Assembly (NCBI RefSeq): GCF_003688625.1
Contig: NZ_RCWY01000002.1
Coordinates: 248,001 to 312,000 of the forward strand
Source of the DNA: Sphingomonas sp. PP-CE-3A-406
GTDB taxonomy: Bacteria > Pseudomonadota > Alphaproteobacteria > Sphingomonadales > Sphingomonadaceae
Direction of reading: 5' to 3'
DNA: 64,000 nt
Below, in pieces: positions 15,772 to 24,027 of the stretch. A model generated the notes under the pieces. The model was not told the origin of the DNA. It made no database searches and saw only the letters and a list, made by a program, of their open reading frames with translations. The translations under genes and the position numbers were made by a program. Within the stretch, counting starts at the first letter, position 1, and every line of letters starts with the position of its first letter.

Positions 15772-17142
15772 CTACCCCCGTCCCATCATGTGATCGACGA
15801 ACGACGCGAGCGTCTTGAAGCCCGAAAGCTTCATCCCGCTCTTCTCGCCGGTCATCGACGCCGGCACCAACGCGCGTTCGAAGCCGAGCTTGCTCGCCTC
15901 CTTCAGCCGCAACGGACCATGCGCGACCGGGCGTATCTCGCCCGACAGCGCGACCTCGCCGAACGCCACCGCGTCGACCGGCACGGGCCGCTCCGACATC
16001 GCCGAGATCAGCGCCGCCGCCACCGCGAGATCAGCCGCCGGGTCCTGCACCCGGTAGCCGCCGGCGATGTTGAGATAAACTTCGGCGTTGGAGAAGCTCA
16101 GCCCGCAGCGCGCCTCGAGCACCGCCAGGATCATCGCAAGCCGGCCCGAATCCCAACCGACAACCGCACGCCGCGGCGTCGCGCCCGACGCCAACCGGAC
16201 GGTCAGCGCCTGAATTTCCACCAGCACCGGCCGCGTCCCCTCCAGCGCCGGAAACACCGTCGCCCCCGTCATCGCATCGTCGCGGTGCGTCAGGAACAGC
16301 GACGACGGATTGCCGACCTCCGCCAACCCTTCGGTCTGCATCGAGAACACGCCGATCTCGTCGGTCCCACCGAACCGGTTCTTGATCGCGCGGAGGATGC
16401 GATACTGGTGGCTGCGCTCGCCCTCGAACGACAGCACCGTGTCGACCATATGCTCGAGCACGCGCGGGCCGGCGATCGAGCCGTCCTTCGTTACATGCCC
16501 GACCAGAACTACCGCCGTCCCGCGCTCCTTGGCGAAACGGATCAGCTCCTGCGCCGACGCGCGGACCTGGCTGACCGTGCCGGGCGCGCCCTCGATCAGG
16601 TCGGAGTGCATCGTCTGGATCGAATCGATCACCAGCATCGCCGGCGGCTTGGTCTGCAACGTCGTCAGGATGTCCCGCGTCGAGGTCGCCGCCGCGAGTT
16701 GCACCGGCGCGTTGCCCAAGCCCAGCCGGCGCGCGCGCAGGCGTACCTGATCCGCCGCCTCCTCGCCCGAAACATACGCGACCGACTGCCCCGCAAGCGC
16801 CATCTTCGCCGCCGCCTGAAGCAGGAGCGTCGACTTGCCGATCCCCGGATCGCCGCCGATCAGCGTCGCCGAGCCCTCGACGAAACCGCCGCCCAGCGCG
16901 CGGTCGAGCTCGGCGATCCCGGTCGCCATCCGATCGGGCAGCTTGATCTCCGCATCGAGCCCGACGAGCTGGATCGCCCGCCCGCCGGTCTGCAGATTGT
17001 GCTTCGAATGGAACGGCGTCGCGGCGGTGTTCGCCTCCTCGACCAGCGTGTTCCATTCGTTGCAGTCGGCACATTGCCCCGCCCAGCGGTGCGACACCGA
17101 TCCGCAGGCCTGACATACATAACGCTTCTGAGGTTTCGCCAT
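15772..17142 (-). CDS. radA: DNA repair protein RadA (branch migration ATPase)
   Basis: The 456-residue protein (E. coli 460) has an N-terminal zinc finger with Cys10, Cys13, Cys24 and Cys27, a RecA-like ATPase core with Walker A GGDPGIGKSTLL near residue 100, the RadA-specific KNRFG motif (AIKNRFGGTDEIGVF) and a C-terminal Lon-type domain with GGYRVQDPAADLAVAAAL. RadA extends heteroduplex DNA during recombination. A LexA-type operator lies 16 bases upstream of the start, implying SOS control. It is divergent from a glycosyltransferase gene. Confidence 0.96.
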   Translation of the reverse strand: MAKPQKRYVCQACGSVSHRWAGQCADCNEWNTLVEEANTAATPFHSKHNLQTGGRAIQLVGLDAEIKLPDRMATGIAELDRALGGGFVEGSATLIGGDPGIGKSTLLLQAAAKMALAGQSVAYVSGEEAADQVRLRARRLGLGNAPVQLAAATSTRDILTTLQTKPPAMLVIDSIQTMHSDLIEGAPGTVSQVRASAQELIRFAKERGTAVVLVGHVTKDGSIAGPRVLEHMVDTVLSFEGERSHQYRILRAIKNRFGGTDEIGVFSMQTEGLAEVGNPSSLFLTHRDDAMTGATVFPALEGTRPVLVEIQALTVRLASGATPRRAVVGWDSGRLAMILAVLEARCGLSFSNAEVYLNIAGGYRVQDPAADLAVAAALISAMSERPVPVDAVAFGEVALSGEIRPVAHGPLRLKEASKLGFERALVPASMTGEKSGMKLSGFKTLASFVDHMMGRG

Positions 17143-17157
17143 ATCGACGATGTACGA

Positions 17158-17172
17158 GAACGATACGGGAAC
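17158..17172 (-). promoter_or_regulatory. Candidate LexA (SOS) box upstream of radA
   Basis: GAAC-GATACGG-GAAC on the plus strand is GTTC-CCGTATC-GTTC in the radA direction, an exact match to the alphaproteobacterial LexA operator GTTC-N7-GTTC. It ends 16 bases before the radA ATG. Confidence 0.7.
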
Positions 17173-17257
17173 ATCAATGGTTGCCGGGGTGTACGGTGAT
17201 CACGCTATCGTGCGGATTTAGTGGCGCTTCACCGCACCCGGCGTTATCCGCGCGGCG

Positions 17258-18409
17258 ATGGACGCCACCGACCTGCGTATTGCCCTGTTCAGCGGCAATT
17301 ATAATTATGTTCGCGACGGCGCCAACCAGGCGCTGAACCTGCTCGTCGGCCATTTGCTGTCGCAGGGCGCAAAAGTCCGCATTTACTCGCCAACCAACGC
17401 CAAGCCTGCCTTCCCGCCGACCGGCGACCTGGTCGCGGTGCCGTCGCTGCCGCTGCCGGCCGGGCGCGGCGAGTACAAGATGGCGCGCGGGCTGCCCGCC
17501 GCGATTCGCCGCGATCTCGATGCGTTCGCGCCGAACCTGATCCACGTCTCCGCGCCCGATTTCCTCGGCCACCGCGCGATCGCCTATGGCCACCGCCACG
17601 GCCTCGCCACGGTCGCGTCGCTGCACACCCGCTTCGAGACGTATTTCCGCTATTACAAGATGGCGTTCTTCGAGCCCGTCATGATCAGGATCCTGACGCG
17701 CTTCTACAACCGCGTCGACGAAGTGCTGGTGCCGGGGCGCGGCATGGCCGAGATCGTCCACGACTGGGGCGTGACGACACCGACCGCGATCTGGTCGCGC
17801 GGCGTGAACCACGATCGCTTCACGCCGACCCGCCGCGATCTCGGCTGGCGCCGCGAACACGGCATCGCCGACGGCGAGGTCGCGGTCGGGTTCCTCGGCC
17901 GGCTCGTGAAGGAAAAGGGTCTCGACGTCTTCGCCGACGTGATCCGCACGCTCGAGACGCGCGGCGTGCCGCACAAGGTGCTGGTGATCGGCGAAGGTCC
18001 GGCGCGCAATTGGTTCGCCGAGCGCGTTCCCGGCGCGGTCTTCGCCGGGTTCCAGTCGGGCGACGATCTAGGCCGCGCGGTCGCGTCGATGGACGTGTTC
18101 TTCAACCCCAGCGTCACCGAGACCTTCGGCAACGTCACGCTGGAGGCAATGGCCTCGGGCGTACCGGTCGTAGCTGCCCGGGCCTCGGGCGCAGTCGGAC
18201 TGGTCGACGACGGCGTCACCGGCTTCCTCGTGCCGCCGAGCGACATCGCGGGCTACGCCGACGCGATCGGCCGGATCGTCACCGAACCGGGCCTGCGCGA
18301 GACGATGGGCTGGGCCGGCCACGACAAGGCCGCGGGCTATCTGTGGGATACGATCAACCAGGCCGTGCTCGACACGTATCTGCAGGTGATGGCCCGCCGA
18401 GGGGCGTAG
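17258..18409 (+). CDS. GT4 family glycosyltransferase (MgtA/SQD2-like)
   Basis: A 383-residue GT-B enzyme with an N-terminal acceptor domain (RIALFSGNYNYVRDGANQAL, the G-x-x-N loop region) and a C-terminal nucleotide-sugar domain starting near VGFLGRLVKEKGLDVF. It has the EX7E catalytic motif in VTETFGNVTLEAMASG and an adjacent GAVGLVDDGVTGFLVPP. Close relatives include mannosyl and sulfoquinovosyl transferases that act on membrane lipids. Donor and acceptor cannot be fixed from sequence. It is divergent from radA, with no sugar-metabolism neighbours. The start at 17258 places the first beta strand correctly. Confidence 0.88.
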   Translation: MDATDLRIALFSGNYNYVRDGANQALNLLVGHLLSQGAKVRIYSPTNAKPAFPPTGDLVAVPSLPLPAGRGEYKMARGLPAAIRRDLDAFAPNLIHVSAPDFLGHRAIAYGHRHGLATVASLHTRFETYFRYYKMAFFEPVMIRILTRFYNRVDEVLVPGRGMAEIVHDWGVTTPTAIWSRGVNHDRFTPTRRDLGWRREHGIADGEVAVGFLGRLVKEKGLDVFADVIRTLETRGVPHKVLVIGEGPARNWFAERVPGAVFAGFQSGDDLGRAVASMDVFFNPSVTETFGNVTLEAMASGVPVVAARASGAVGLVDDGVTGFLVPPSDIAGYADAIGRIVTEPGLRETMGWAGHDKAAGYLWDTINQAVLDTYLQVMARRGA

Positions 18410-18464
18410 TTCGCTCATGTGCGGACGTCGCGATCTGTGTTATCTCCGGTTCCGGAGGTAGCTC

Positions 18465-18806
18465 ATGACCCTGATCGTCACCGCCATTGTCTTCATCGCC
18501 GCGCTCGCTGGTCTAGCATTGCGCGCGAACACCCGATTTTGCGACGAAGATCGATTACCGATGCAGTGGTGGCTCACCGGCGAAGTGACGTGGTCCGCCC
18601 CGCGTCGAATGGCCCTCACCCTCTTGCCTGTATTGGCTTTCCTCGTCTTTACGAGCCTGATTATCTTGTCGTTCTGCATGCAGCCTAGCCCAGGTCAAGA
18701 CGGCATGGTGCTTCCGACAGTCATCGGAATCGGGATCGTGTTCCTCGCCATCGAAGCTTTCCACCTCTGGATGATCGAGAAGACGCTTCACAGGAATGCC
18801 AAATAA
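18465..18806 (+). CDS. Small three-span membrane protein, unknown function
   Basis: A 113-residue protein with three hydrophobic segments (about residues 2-19, 50-69 and 85-104). The first two are separated by a polar loop (ANTRFCDEDRLPMQWWLTGE). GGAGG seven bases before the ATG supports the start. No family recognised. It follows the glycosyltransferase after 55 bases on the same strand, with somewhat lower GC than its neighbours. Confidence 0.65.
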   Translation: MTLIVTAIVFIAALAGLALRANTRFCDEDRLPMQWWLTGEVTWSAPRRMALTLLPVLAFLVFTSLIILSFCMQPSPGQDGMVLPTVIGIGIVFLAIEAFHLWMIEKTLHRNAK

Positions 18807-19050
18807 CGAAGTCTGGTTATTCAACTGAAGCGATCTTGCGGACACTTGTCTGTTCCAGCGCCAGCTAACAGACGGCATTGGTTCGCAACGTACGATCGAT
18901 TGCCCCCGAACCTCGCGCCCCTCCGTCCAGAATACTAGCCGCGCGCTAAAGGCAAAAGTATCGGCCGCACCCGCCGGGCATCATGCATAGGTCAGCCTAA
19001 AGCCCGATCGTGTGCCCCTCCGCTCGCACCTGCATCATGTGGCGTGACGT

Positions 19051-19458
19051 TCAGCGCGCGGGGCCTTCGCGCGCTACCAAGCTGCCGCGAAGCAGGCTTA
19101 GGCTTGTCGCCGCACTTAGAAGGGTGACCGCAAACCCGACGGCCTCCGGCGCCCAATCGGCGCGCCTTACCGCAACGAACAGGGCAATGGCAGCGATCAG
19201 CACGCTAAATAACAGGATAGGCTTCCACCAGCGGACTGCGCGTGGCTCGAATCCGCCCAATCCGCTCAACCACCACACTACGGGTAGCATCAGCACCCAG
19301 TAGAGCGGATTGCCCCGTGCTTGGTACTGACTTCCATCAACCAACAGGCCGATCAGCGACACCGTCGCGGTGATGGTCGCGACCCCCGCGAAACCGGCGG
19401 CCCAGTTGGAACGCCGGTCCTTGCGAAGGCGCTGCCAATAATCCTGATCCCGCCGCAT
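19051..19458 (-). CDS. Four-span membrane protein, possible immunity protein
   Basis: The 135-residue product begins MRRDQDYWQRLRKDRRSNWA and has four hydrophobic spans (GFAGVATITATVSLIGLL, YWVLMLPVVWWLSGL, PILLFSVLIAAIALFV and a C-terminal one). Its ATG overlaps the stop of the gene upstream by one base (TGATG). A small polytopic membrane protein coupled to a larger protein with glycine-rich hydrophobic segments is the layout of pore-forming effector and immunity pairs. No sequence family was recognised, so that role is inferred from architecture only. The longer frame to 19491 is not preferred. Confidence 0.55.
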   Translation of the reverse strand: MRRDQDYWQRLRKDRRSNWAAGFAGVATITATVSLIGLLVDGSQYQARGNPLYWVLMLPVVWWLSGLGGFEPRAVRWWKPILLFSVLIAAIALFVAVRRADWAPEAVGFAVTLLSAATSLSLLRGSLVAREGPAR

Positions 19459-20366
19459 CACGAACGCTGCTCCATTTCCTCTGTGATCCAAACCACCACG
19501 TCCCAGAAGCCGGAACCCGTCTCGCCGAGGGCACCGGAATAACTGCTAGCGAACAGCCCGATCACTCCGCCAACGCCGTCCATCAGCCGCTGTCGCACGA
19601 CGTGGTTGATCACAACCCCGGGCACGCGGCGCCCGCCCTGCAACTCCAGCGCCGTCGTTAGAGCGCGGCGCATCGGACGACTGATCGTCTCACCGCGAGT
19701 GGAACGGATGAAGGAGAAGCCGCCCTCGCGTAGCACGGCGTTGGTCGCCTTGAGTTCCTTCAACGCGCCACCCGCACCCACCAAGCCGACTACATCTGCG
19801 GCCAACATGGTGCGGACATACCAGCGGTTCGCGTCCCAATTTTGGTTCACGTCCGTGCGGCCCCGCTGGACGTTGGCAACGCGCGCGACGGAAACCACGC
19901 ACTGGCCGGTGGATGCCGCCGCGCCCCCATAGAGAATTGCGGCGCCCCACCCGCTAAGACCACCAGTAGCCGGTGCAAGCGAGGTGAGACCCGCCACACC
20001 TATCCATGCGAGCGCAGCACCGCCGCAGTTCAGCCCAAGATTGATCCATTCCGTCGCCGGAGATGTTTCCGTCGTGCGCTGACGCTGGGGAGCTTGCGCC
20101 TGGCGCGGGGCAGCCGTGCCGGGCTTCGCGAGCATCGGAGGCACCACCACCGGCTTCATGCGCCGTTCGAACACTACCGTTGCCGTGCCCGGAGACGGTG
20201 CGCGCAGCCGCTGCATCCGTCCGAAATCGATCAATACTACGCCCAGCCCGCGCGTCTCTGGAACTCTATCGACTACCTGCAACAGATGCCGCGACAATAC
20301 GGCTCGGTTCGACAGGCTGCTCTGACGATGCGTATCTACCCCGATATTCTGAGCAGCGCTGGCCAT
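19458..20366 (-). CDS. Unknown protein with hydrophobic glycine-rich core, possible membrane-active effector
   Basis: This 302-residue protein has a polar N-terminal region (1-100, with a Pro/Gln-rich stretch RQAQAPQRQRTTETSPATEW). A hydrophobic, Gly/Ala-rich middle follows (GLNCGGAALAWIGVAGLTSL, WGAAILYGGAAAS, LAADVVGLVGAGGALKEL), then a basic C-terminal third ending in GVIGLFASSYSGALGETGSG. It has no signal peptide. The pattern resembles pore-forming toxins delivered by contact-dependent systems, and the coupled small membrane protein could be its immunity partner. No VgrG, PAAR or secretion genes are nearby. GC appears lower than in flanking core genes, suggesting transfer. Confidence 0.5.
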   Translation of the reverse strand: MASAAQNIGVDTHRQSSLSNRAVLSRHLLQVVDRVPETRGLGVVLIDFGRMQRLRAPSPGTATVVFERRMKPVVVPPMLAKPGTAAPRQAQAPQRQRTTETSPATEWINLGLNCGGAALAWIGVAGLTSLAPATGGLSGWGAAILYGGAAASTGQCVVSVARVANVQRGRTDVNQNWDANRWYVRTMLAADVVGLVGAGGALKELKATNAVLREGGFSFIRSTRGETISRPMRRALTTALELQGGRRVPGVVINHVVRQRLMDGVGGVIGLFASSYSGALGETGSGFWDVVVWITEEMEQRS

Positions 20367-20564
20367 ATACTTTCTCCCACGCTTTTTCCGATCTTACGCA
20401 GCGATAAACACGATCAGCGGCGCACACAGCCTCAATGGGCGCCTTTAGAAGGCGCTGCGGTCGTGTAATCGATGCAATGCCTCAATTGGAATATCATTCT
20501 GCTAAAATACTTGTCTGCTGGCGAAGGCCTGTAGCGGCGTCCCCCCCCGCAGAGAGCTTTACGT

Positions 20565-20870
20565 TCAGACCGCCTCCGTCCAGTCGAACGTCAGCGGCGC
20601 CTCGCGGAAGGCGAAGCGGTCGAGGTGGCTTGAAACCACGTCGCGCATGCGGTCGACATCCTCGCCCGCCGGGACCGTCAGCGCGATGTCGAGCGTGTCG
20701 GTGTCGGCGCGCATGTCGAGCACCGCGCCGTTCGGGAAGGCGATGCGCCCTTCTTCGGCCGAGAAAGTCACCTCCATCTTGTGGCTCCAGTGCTTGGCGA
20801 GCTGCTGGAGATACTTGCTGGCGGACTGCGTCGGCACGCGCGCGACCGAAATGATGGGCGAGACGCTCAC
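20565..20870 (-). CDS. DUF2218 domain-containing protein
   Basis: The 101-residue protein reads ARVPTQSASKYLQQLAKHWS ... MEVTFSAEEGRIAFPNG ... LDRFAFREAPLTFDW, matching the DUF2218 family, which often accompanies siderophore or PadR-regulated genes and whose biochemical role is unknown. The start is the GTG at 20870, which overlaps the padR stop (GTGA), so expression is coupled to padR. The long frame further upstream is a shadow of padR. Confidence 0.85.
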   Translation of the reverse strand: MSVSPIISVARVPTQSASKYLQQLAKHWSHKMEVTFSAEEGRIAFPNGAVLDMRADTDTLDIALTVPAGEDVDRMRDVVSSHLDRFAFREAPLTFDWTEAV

Positions 20871-21451
20871 TTGAGCCGCTCGATCTTCTGTGCCGCCTCG
20901 TCGAGCAGGCCCGCGACCGTGTGCAGCGTATCCTCGTTCACGTCCTCGCGCATCAGCCGCGTCTGGAGCACCTGGCGCAGATTGCCCATCGCGCGGCGGA
21001 TCGGCGCGCCGTCGGTCCGTTCGGACTCGGCGCCGACGGCTGCCAACCGGGTGAACAGCGCCTCGACGATCTCGGCATTGTCCTTCAGCAACTGACGCCC
21101 TTCGTCGGTCACCGCGAAGCGCTTCTTGGCGCCCTCCGACTTCTGCTCGTCGATCAGTCCCATGTCGTCGAGCGTGCTGAGCGTTGGATAGATCACGCCC
21201 GGGCTCGGCGCATAACTGCCACCCGCCAGTCCTTCGATCTCGCGGATCAGGTCGTAGCCGTGCCGCGGCGCATCCGCGATCAGCTTCAACAACACGAGCT
21301 TCATCTCGCCGCCGTCGAAGACCCGGCGGCCGCGACCGCGTGGCCCCCCGCCCGACTTCCAATGGGCATGATCGTCACCATGCTCGCGACGGCCGTGGCC
21401 ACCATGCCGGGGGCCACCGCTCCACGGTCCAAATCCCATTTCGTTACGCAT
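20867..21451 (-). CDS. PadR family transcriptional regulator
   Basis: The 194-residue protein has a low-complexity His/Gly/Arg-rich head (GGPRHGGHGRREHGDDHAHW), then a PadR winged helix (MKLVLLKLIADAPRHGYDLI, then REIEGLAGGSYAPSPGVIYP) and a C-terminal helical domain. PadR proteins are mostly ligand-responsive repressors. The histidine-rich head could bind a metal, which is inferred. It forms a two-gene unit with DUF2218 and lies divergent from rarA. The inverted repeat at 21466-21490 upstream suggests autoregulation. Confidence 0.92.
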   Translation of the reverse strand: MRNEMGFGPWSGGPRHGGHGRREHGDDHAHWKSGGGPRGRGRRVFDGGEMKLVLLKLIADAPRHGYDLIREIEGLAGGSYAPSPGVIYPTLSTLDDMGLIDEQKSEGAKKRFAVTDEGRQLLKDNAEIVEALFTRLAAVGAESERTDGAPIRRAMGNLRQVLQTRLMREDVNEDTLHTVAGLLDEAAQKIERLK

Positions 21452-21465
21452 TTGAGTGTTCTCCG

Positions 21466-21490
21466 ATATCTCTAAGATGATCTGAGATAT
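21466..21490. promoter_or_regulatory. Inverted repeat, candidate PadR operator
   Basis: ATATCTC at 21466-21472 and GAGATAT at 21484-21490 form a perfect 7-bp inverted repeat with an 11-base spacer, centred 27 bases upstream of the padR start. It is markedly AT-rich in its context. Palindromic sites next to the regulator's own gene are typical PadR operators. Confidence 0.6.
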
Positions 21491-21706
21491 ATCGCAGAAT
21501 ATTCGGAATTCAAGGGATGGGCTGAATTTTGTTCGATCTCGCCTAGCAGCAGTCCAGAGGCCGCACCGCGCCGCCGAGGGTTCAATGTCGGCGCCACACC
21601 CCTTATGTTCTTGCAGAGAAAGACCTGCCGCAGCGATGTCGGCGACTATCGTGCGCCGCGGTATCGCCCGCTGCGCCCCCCCTCGATCCGTGGAACCCGA
21701 GACCCG

Positions 21707-23020
21707 ATGTCCGACACGCTCTTCAGCGCCAACGCACCGCGACCGCTCGCGGAAATCCTGCGTCCGCGCCGGTTTTCGGACATCATCGGCCAGGAGCACC
21801 TCGTCGGCCCCGAGGGCGCGCTCGCGCGGATGATCGCGGCCAAGCGGCTGTCGTCGTTCATCCTCTGGGGCCCGCCCGGGGTCGGCAAGACGACGATCGC
21901 GCGGTTGATGGCGGATGAGGTCGGCTACAACTTCATCCAGCTGTCGGCGGTGTCGACCGGTATCGCCGACCTGCGCAAGGCGCTCGCCGAGGCCACGCGG
22001 CTGCGCGAATCGGCGTCGAAACCGACCGTCGCGTTCGTCGACGAGCTTCACCGGTTCTCGCGACCCGTGCAGGACGCGCTGCTCCCCGCGGTCGAGGACG
22101 GGACGATCGTACTGATCGGCGCGACCACCGAGAATCCGAGCTTCAGCCTGGTATCCGCGCTGTTGTCGCGCGCGAAGGTCTACACGCTCAACCGCCTCGC
22201 CGCCGCCGACCTGCACCGCGTGATCGCGCGGGCGGAAGCGCATTTCGAACGCCCTCTGCCCCTCACCGACGATGCGCGCGACGCGCTGGTGGCGATGGCG
22301 GACGGCGATGCGCGCTATCTGCTCGGGCTGTGCGAGGATATCGTCGCGACCGATCACCCGTCCGATCTCGATACGATCGCGCTGGCCACCCTGGTGCAGC
22401 AACGCGCGCCGCTCTACGACAAGGGGCAGGAAGAGCATTTCAACCTGCTCAGCTGCTTTCACAAGAGCCTGCGCGGCAGCGATCCCGATGCGGCGCTGTA
22501 CTGGGCGGCGCGGATGATCGCGGGCGGCGAGGACCCGTCGGTCGTGTTCCGCCGGCTGTGCTGCGCGGCGTCGGAGGATGTCGGGATGGCCGATCCGCAG
22601 GCGCTGGTCCAGGTGATGACCGCTTGGCAGGCGTTCGAGCGAGTCGGCCTGCCCGAGGCGCGGTTGTTCCTCGCGCAGGCGATCAACTATGTCGCGACCG
22701 CGCCGAAATCGAACGCCTCGTACCGCGCGTTCGACAAGGCCAGCGCGCTGGCGAAATCGACCGGGTCGATCGCGCCGCCCAAACGCATCCTCAACGCGCC
22801 GACCAAGCTGATGAAGGAACTCGGCTACCACGATGGGTATCGCTACGACCACGATCACCCCGATGCGTTCGCGGGGCAGAGCTTCTTCCCCGACGAACTC
22901 GGCGGGCACGATCATCCGGTGCTCTACGAACCCAACGAGCGCGGCTTCGAGCGCGACGTGAAGAAGCGCCTCGAATTCTGGAACCGCCGCCGGAAACAGG
23001 CGCCCGAAGCCAAGGACTGA
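21707..23020 (+). CDS. rarA: Replication-associated recombination protein RarA
   Basis: A 437-residue AAA+ ATPase of the RarA/MgsA/WRNIP1 family. The N-terminus ends in LAEILRPRRFSDIIGQEHLV, Walker A is WGPPGVGKTT (54-63), Walker B is FVDELHRF, sensor 1 is ATTENPSFSLVSALLSR, and the tetramerisation tail contains YPNDLGGH-like FFPDELGGHDHPVLYEP. RarA acts at stalled replication forks. The ATG at 21707 places the conserved IIGQEH segment at the usual distance, and the track extension upstream is not conserved. It is divergent from padR. Confidence 0.95.
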   Translation: MSDTLFSANAPRPLAEILRPRRFSDIIGQEHLVGPEGALARMIAAKRLSSFILWGPPGVGKTTIARLMADEVGYNFIQLSAVSTGIADLRKALAEATRLRESASKPTVAFVDELHRFSRPVQDALLPAVEDGTIVLIGATTENPSFSLVSALLSRAKVYTLNRLAAADLHRVIARAEAHFERPLPLTDDARDALVAMADGDARYLLGLCEDIVATDHPSDLDTIALATLVQQRAPLYDKGQEEHFNLLSCFHKSLRGSDPDAALYWAARMIAGGEDPSVVFRRLCCAASEDVGMADPQALVQVMTAWQAFERVGLPEARLFLAQAINYVATAPKSNASYRAFDKASALAKSTGSIAPPKRILNAPTKLMKELGYHDGYRYDHDHPDAFAGQSFFPDELGGHDHPVLYEPNERGFERDVKKRLEFWNRRRKQAPEAKD

Positions 23021-23106
23021 CGGGCGATTGGGCAGCGGCGCGCGCCGATCTGCGCGGCGATGCGTTGGGGGTGCTCGTCCTGCCATCCCCAAGCCGTGAG
23101 ATCCTC

Positions 23107-24027
23107 ATGTCCATCATCGACCCCGCGCGCGACTATGCGACGCGCGACGCCAGCATCGTCGTCAACAGCTACACCACCGTCCTCCGCCGCCCCGGCGTTC
23201 CGCACGAGGTGTTCGCGACCTATTGGCGCGACGTGCACGGCCCGCTGTGCTCGCGCATCCCGGGGCTCGGCTGGTACGTCCAGACGCATCTGGACCGCGA
23301 GCAGGACGCGCATCTGTGGCCGGCGATCGACGGCATCGCGCCGTTCGACGACTATGTCTTGGATGGCGGCGTCGAGATCGGCTTCGCCTCCGCCGAGGAC
23401 CAAGACATTTTCAACGATGCTTGCGCGATCCTGTTCGCGGACGAACAGAACATGTTCGCGGCGACCGTCGCCTATGCGCTGCCGCAGGGGTCGCGGACGC
23501 TGGTCGACCGCGCCCCGGACCCGATCCCGAACAGCGACGACGGTCTCGACCGCCTCCATGTCCATTTCGGCGCGCGCCACGACGACGCGGCGGACTTTGC
23601 CGCGTACATGACGCAGTTCGCCGAGACGCTGGCGGGCGATCCGGCGGTGCTGAAGGTGCGGCTCCATTTGCCCGAGCGCTACGACAATGCGGATCCCGCC
23701 CCGCCCGCGCCGAACGTAAACCACAGCGTGCCGCCCGAACGCGCGCGGGTCGCGATCCTCGACATCGCGTTCGCCACGCCGATGACGCGCCGCACATTCT
23801 ACGCGTCCGACGCGTTCCAGCGCACCACTGAGGGTCAGAAGGCGCATATCGCCTACACCTCGGCGTTCGCGGTCAGCGGAGTGTACACCTATGTCCGCGA
23901 CGGGGCGCTGACGGTCGCGGGTCTGCGCGGCAGCCGCCCCGCGCAGCTGATCGAACGGCTCGGCGCCGCCAACCAGGTCGCCGACGACGCCCGCCACCTG
24001 CTCTTCACAGGCCGCCTTGAGGATTAG
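23107..24027 (+). CDS. EthD domain-containing protein (tandem dimeric alpha-beta barrel)
   Basis: The 306-residue soluble protein has two related halves. The first begins NSYTTVLRRPGVPHEVFATY with WRDVHGPLCSRIPGLGWYVQ, typical of EthD-like ferredoxin-fold domains. The second begins DRLHVHFGARHDDAADFAAY and repeats the pattern. Such domains occur in small-molecule degradation enzymes and in proteins of unknown role. The start follows the rarA stop by 86 bases on the same strand. Its 3' end overlaps the convergent phosphoesterase gene by four bases. Confidence 0.78.
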   Translation: MSIIDPARDYATRDASIVVNSYTTVLRRPGVPHEVFATYWRDVHGPLCSRIPGLGWYVQTHLDREQDAHLWPAIDGIAPFDDYVLDGGVEIGFASAEDQDIFNDACAILFADEQNMFAATVAYALPQGSRTLVDRAPDPIPNSDDGLDRLHVHFGARHDDAADFAAYMTQFAETLAGDPAVLKVRLHLPERYDNADPAPPAPNVNHSVPPERARVAILDIAFATPMTRRTFYASDAFQRTTEGQKAHIAYTSAFAVSGVYTYVRDGALTVAGLRGSRPAQLIERLGAANQVADDARHLLFTGRLED

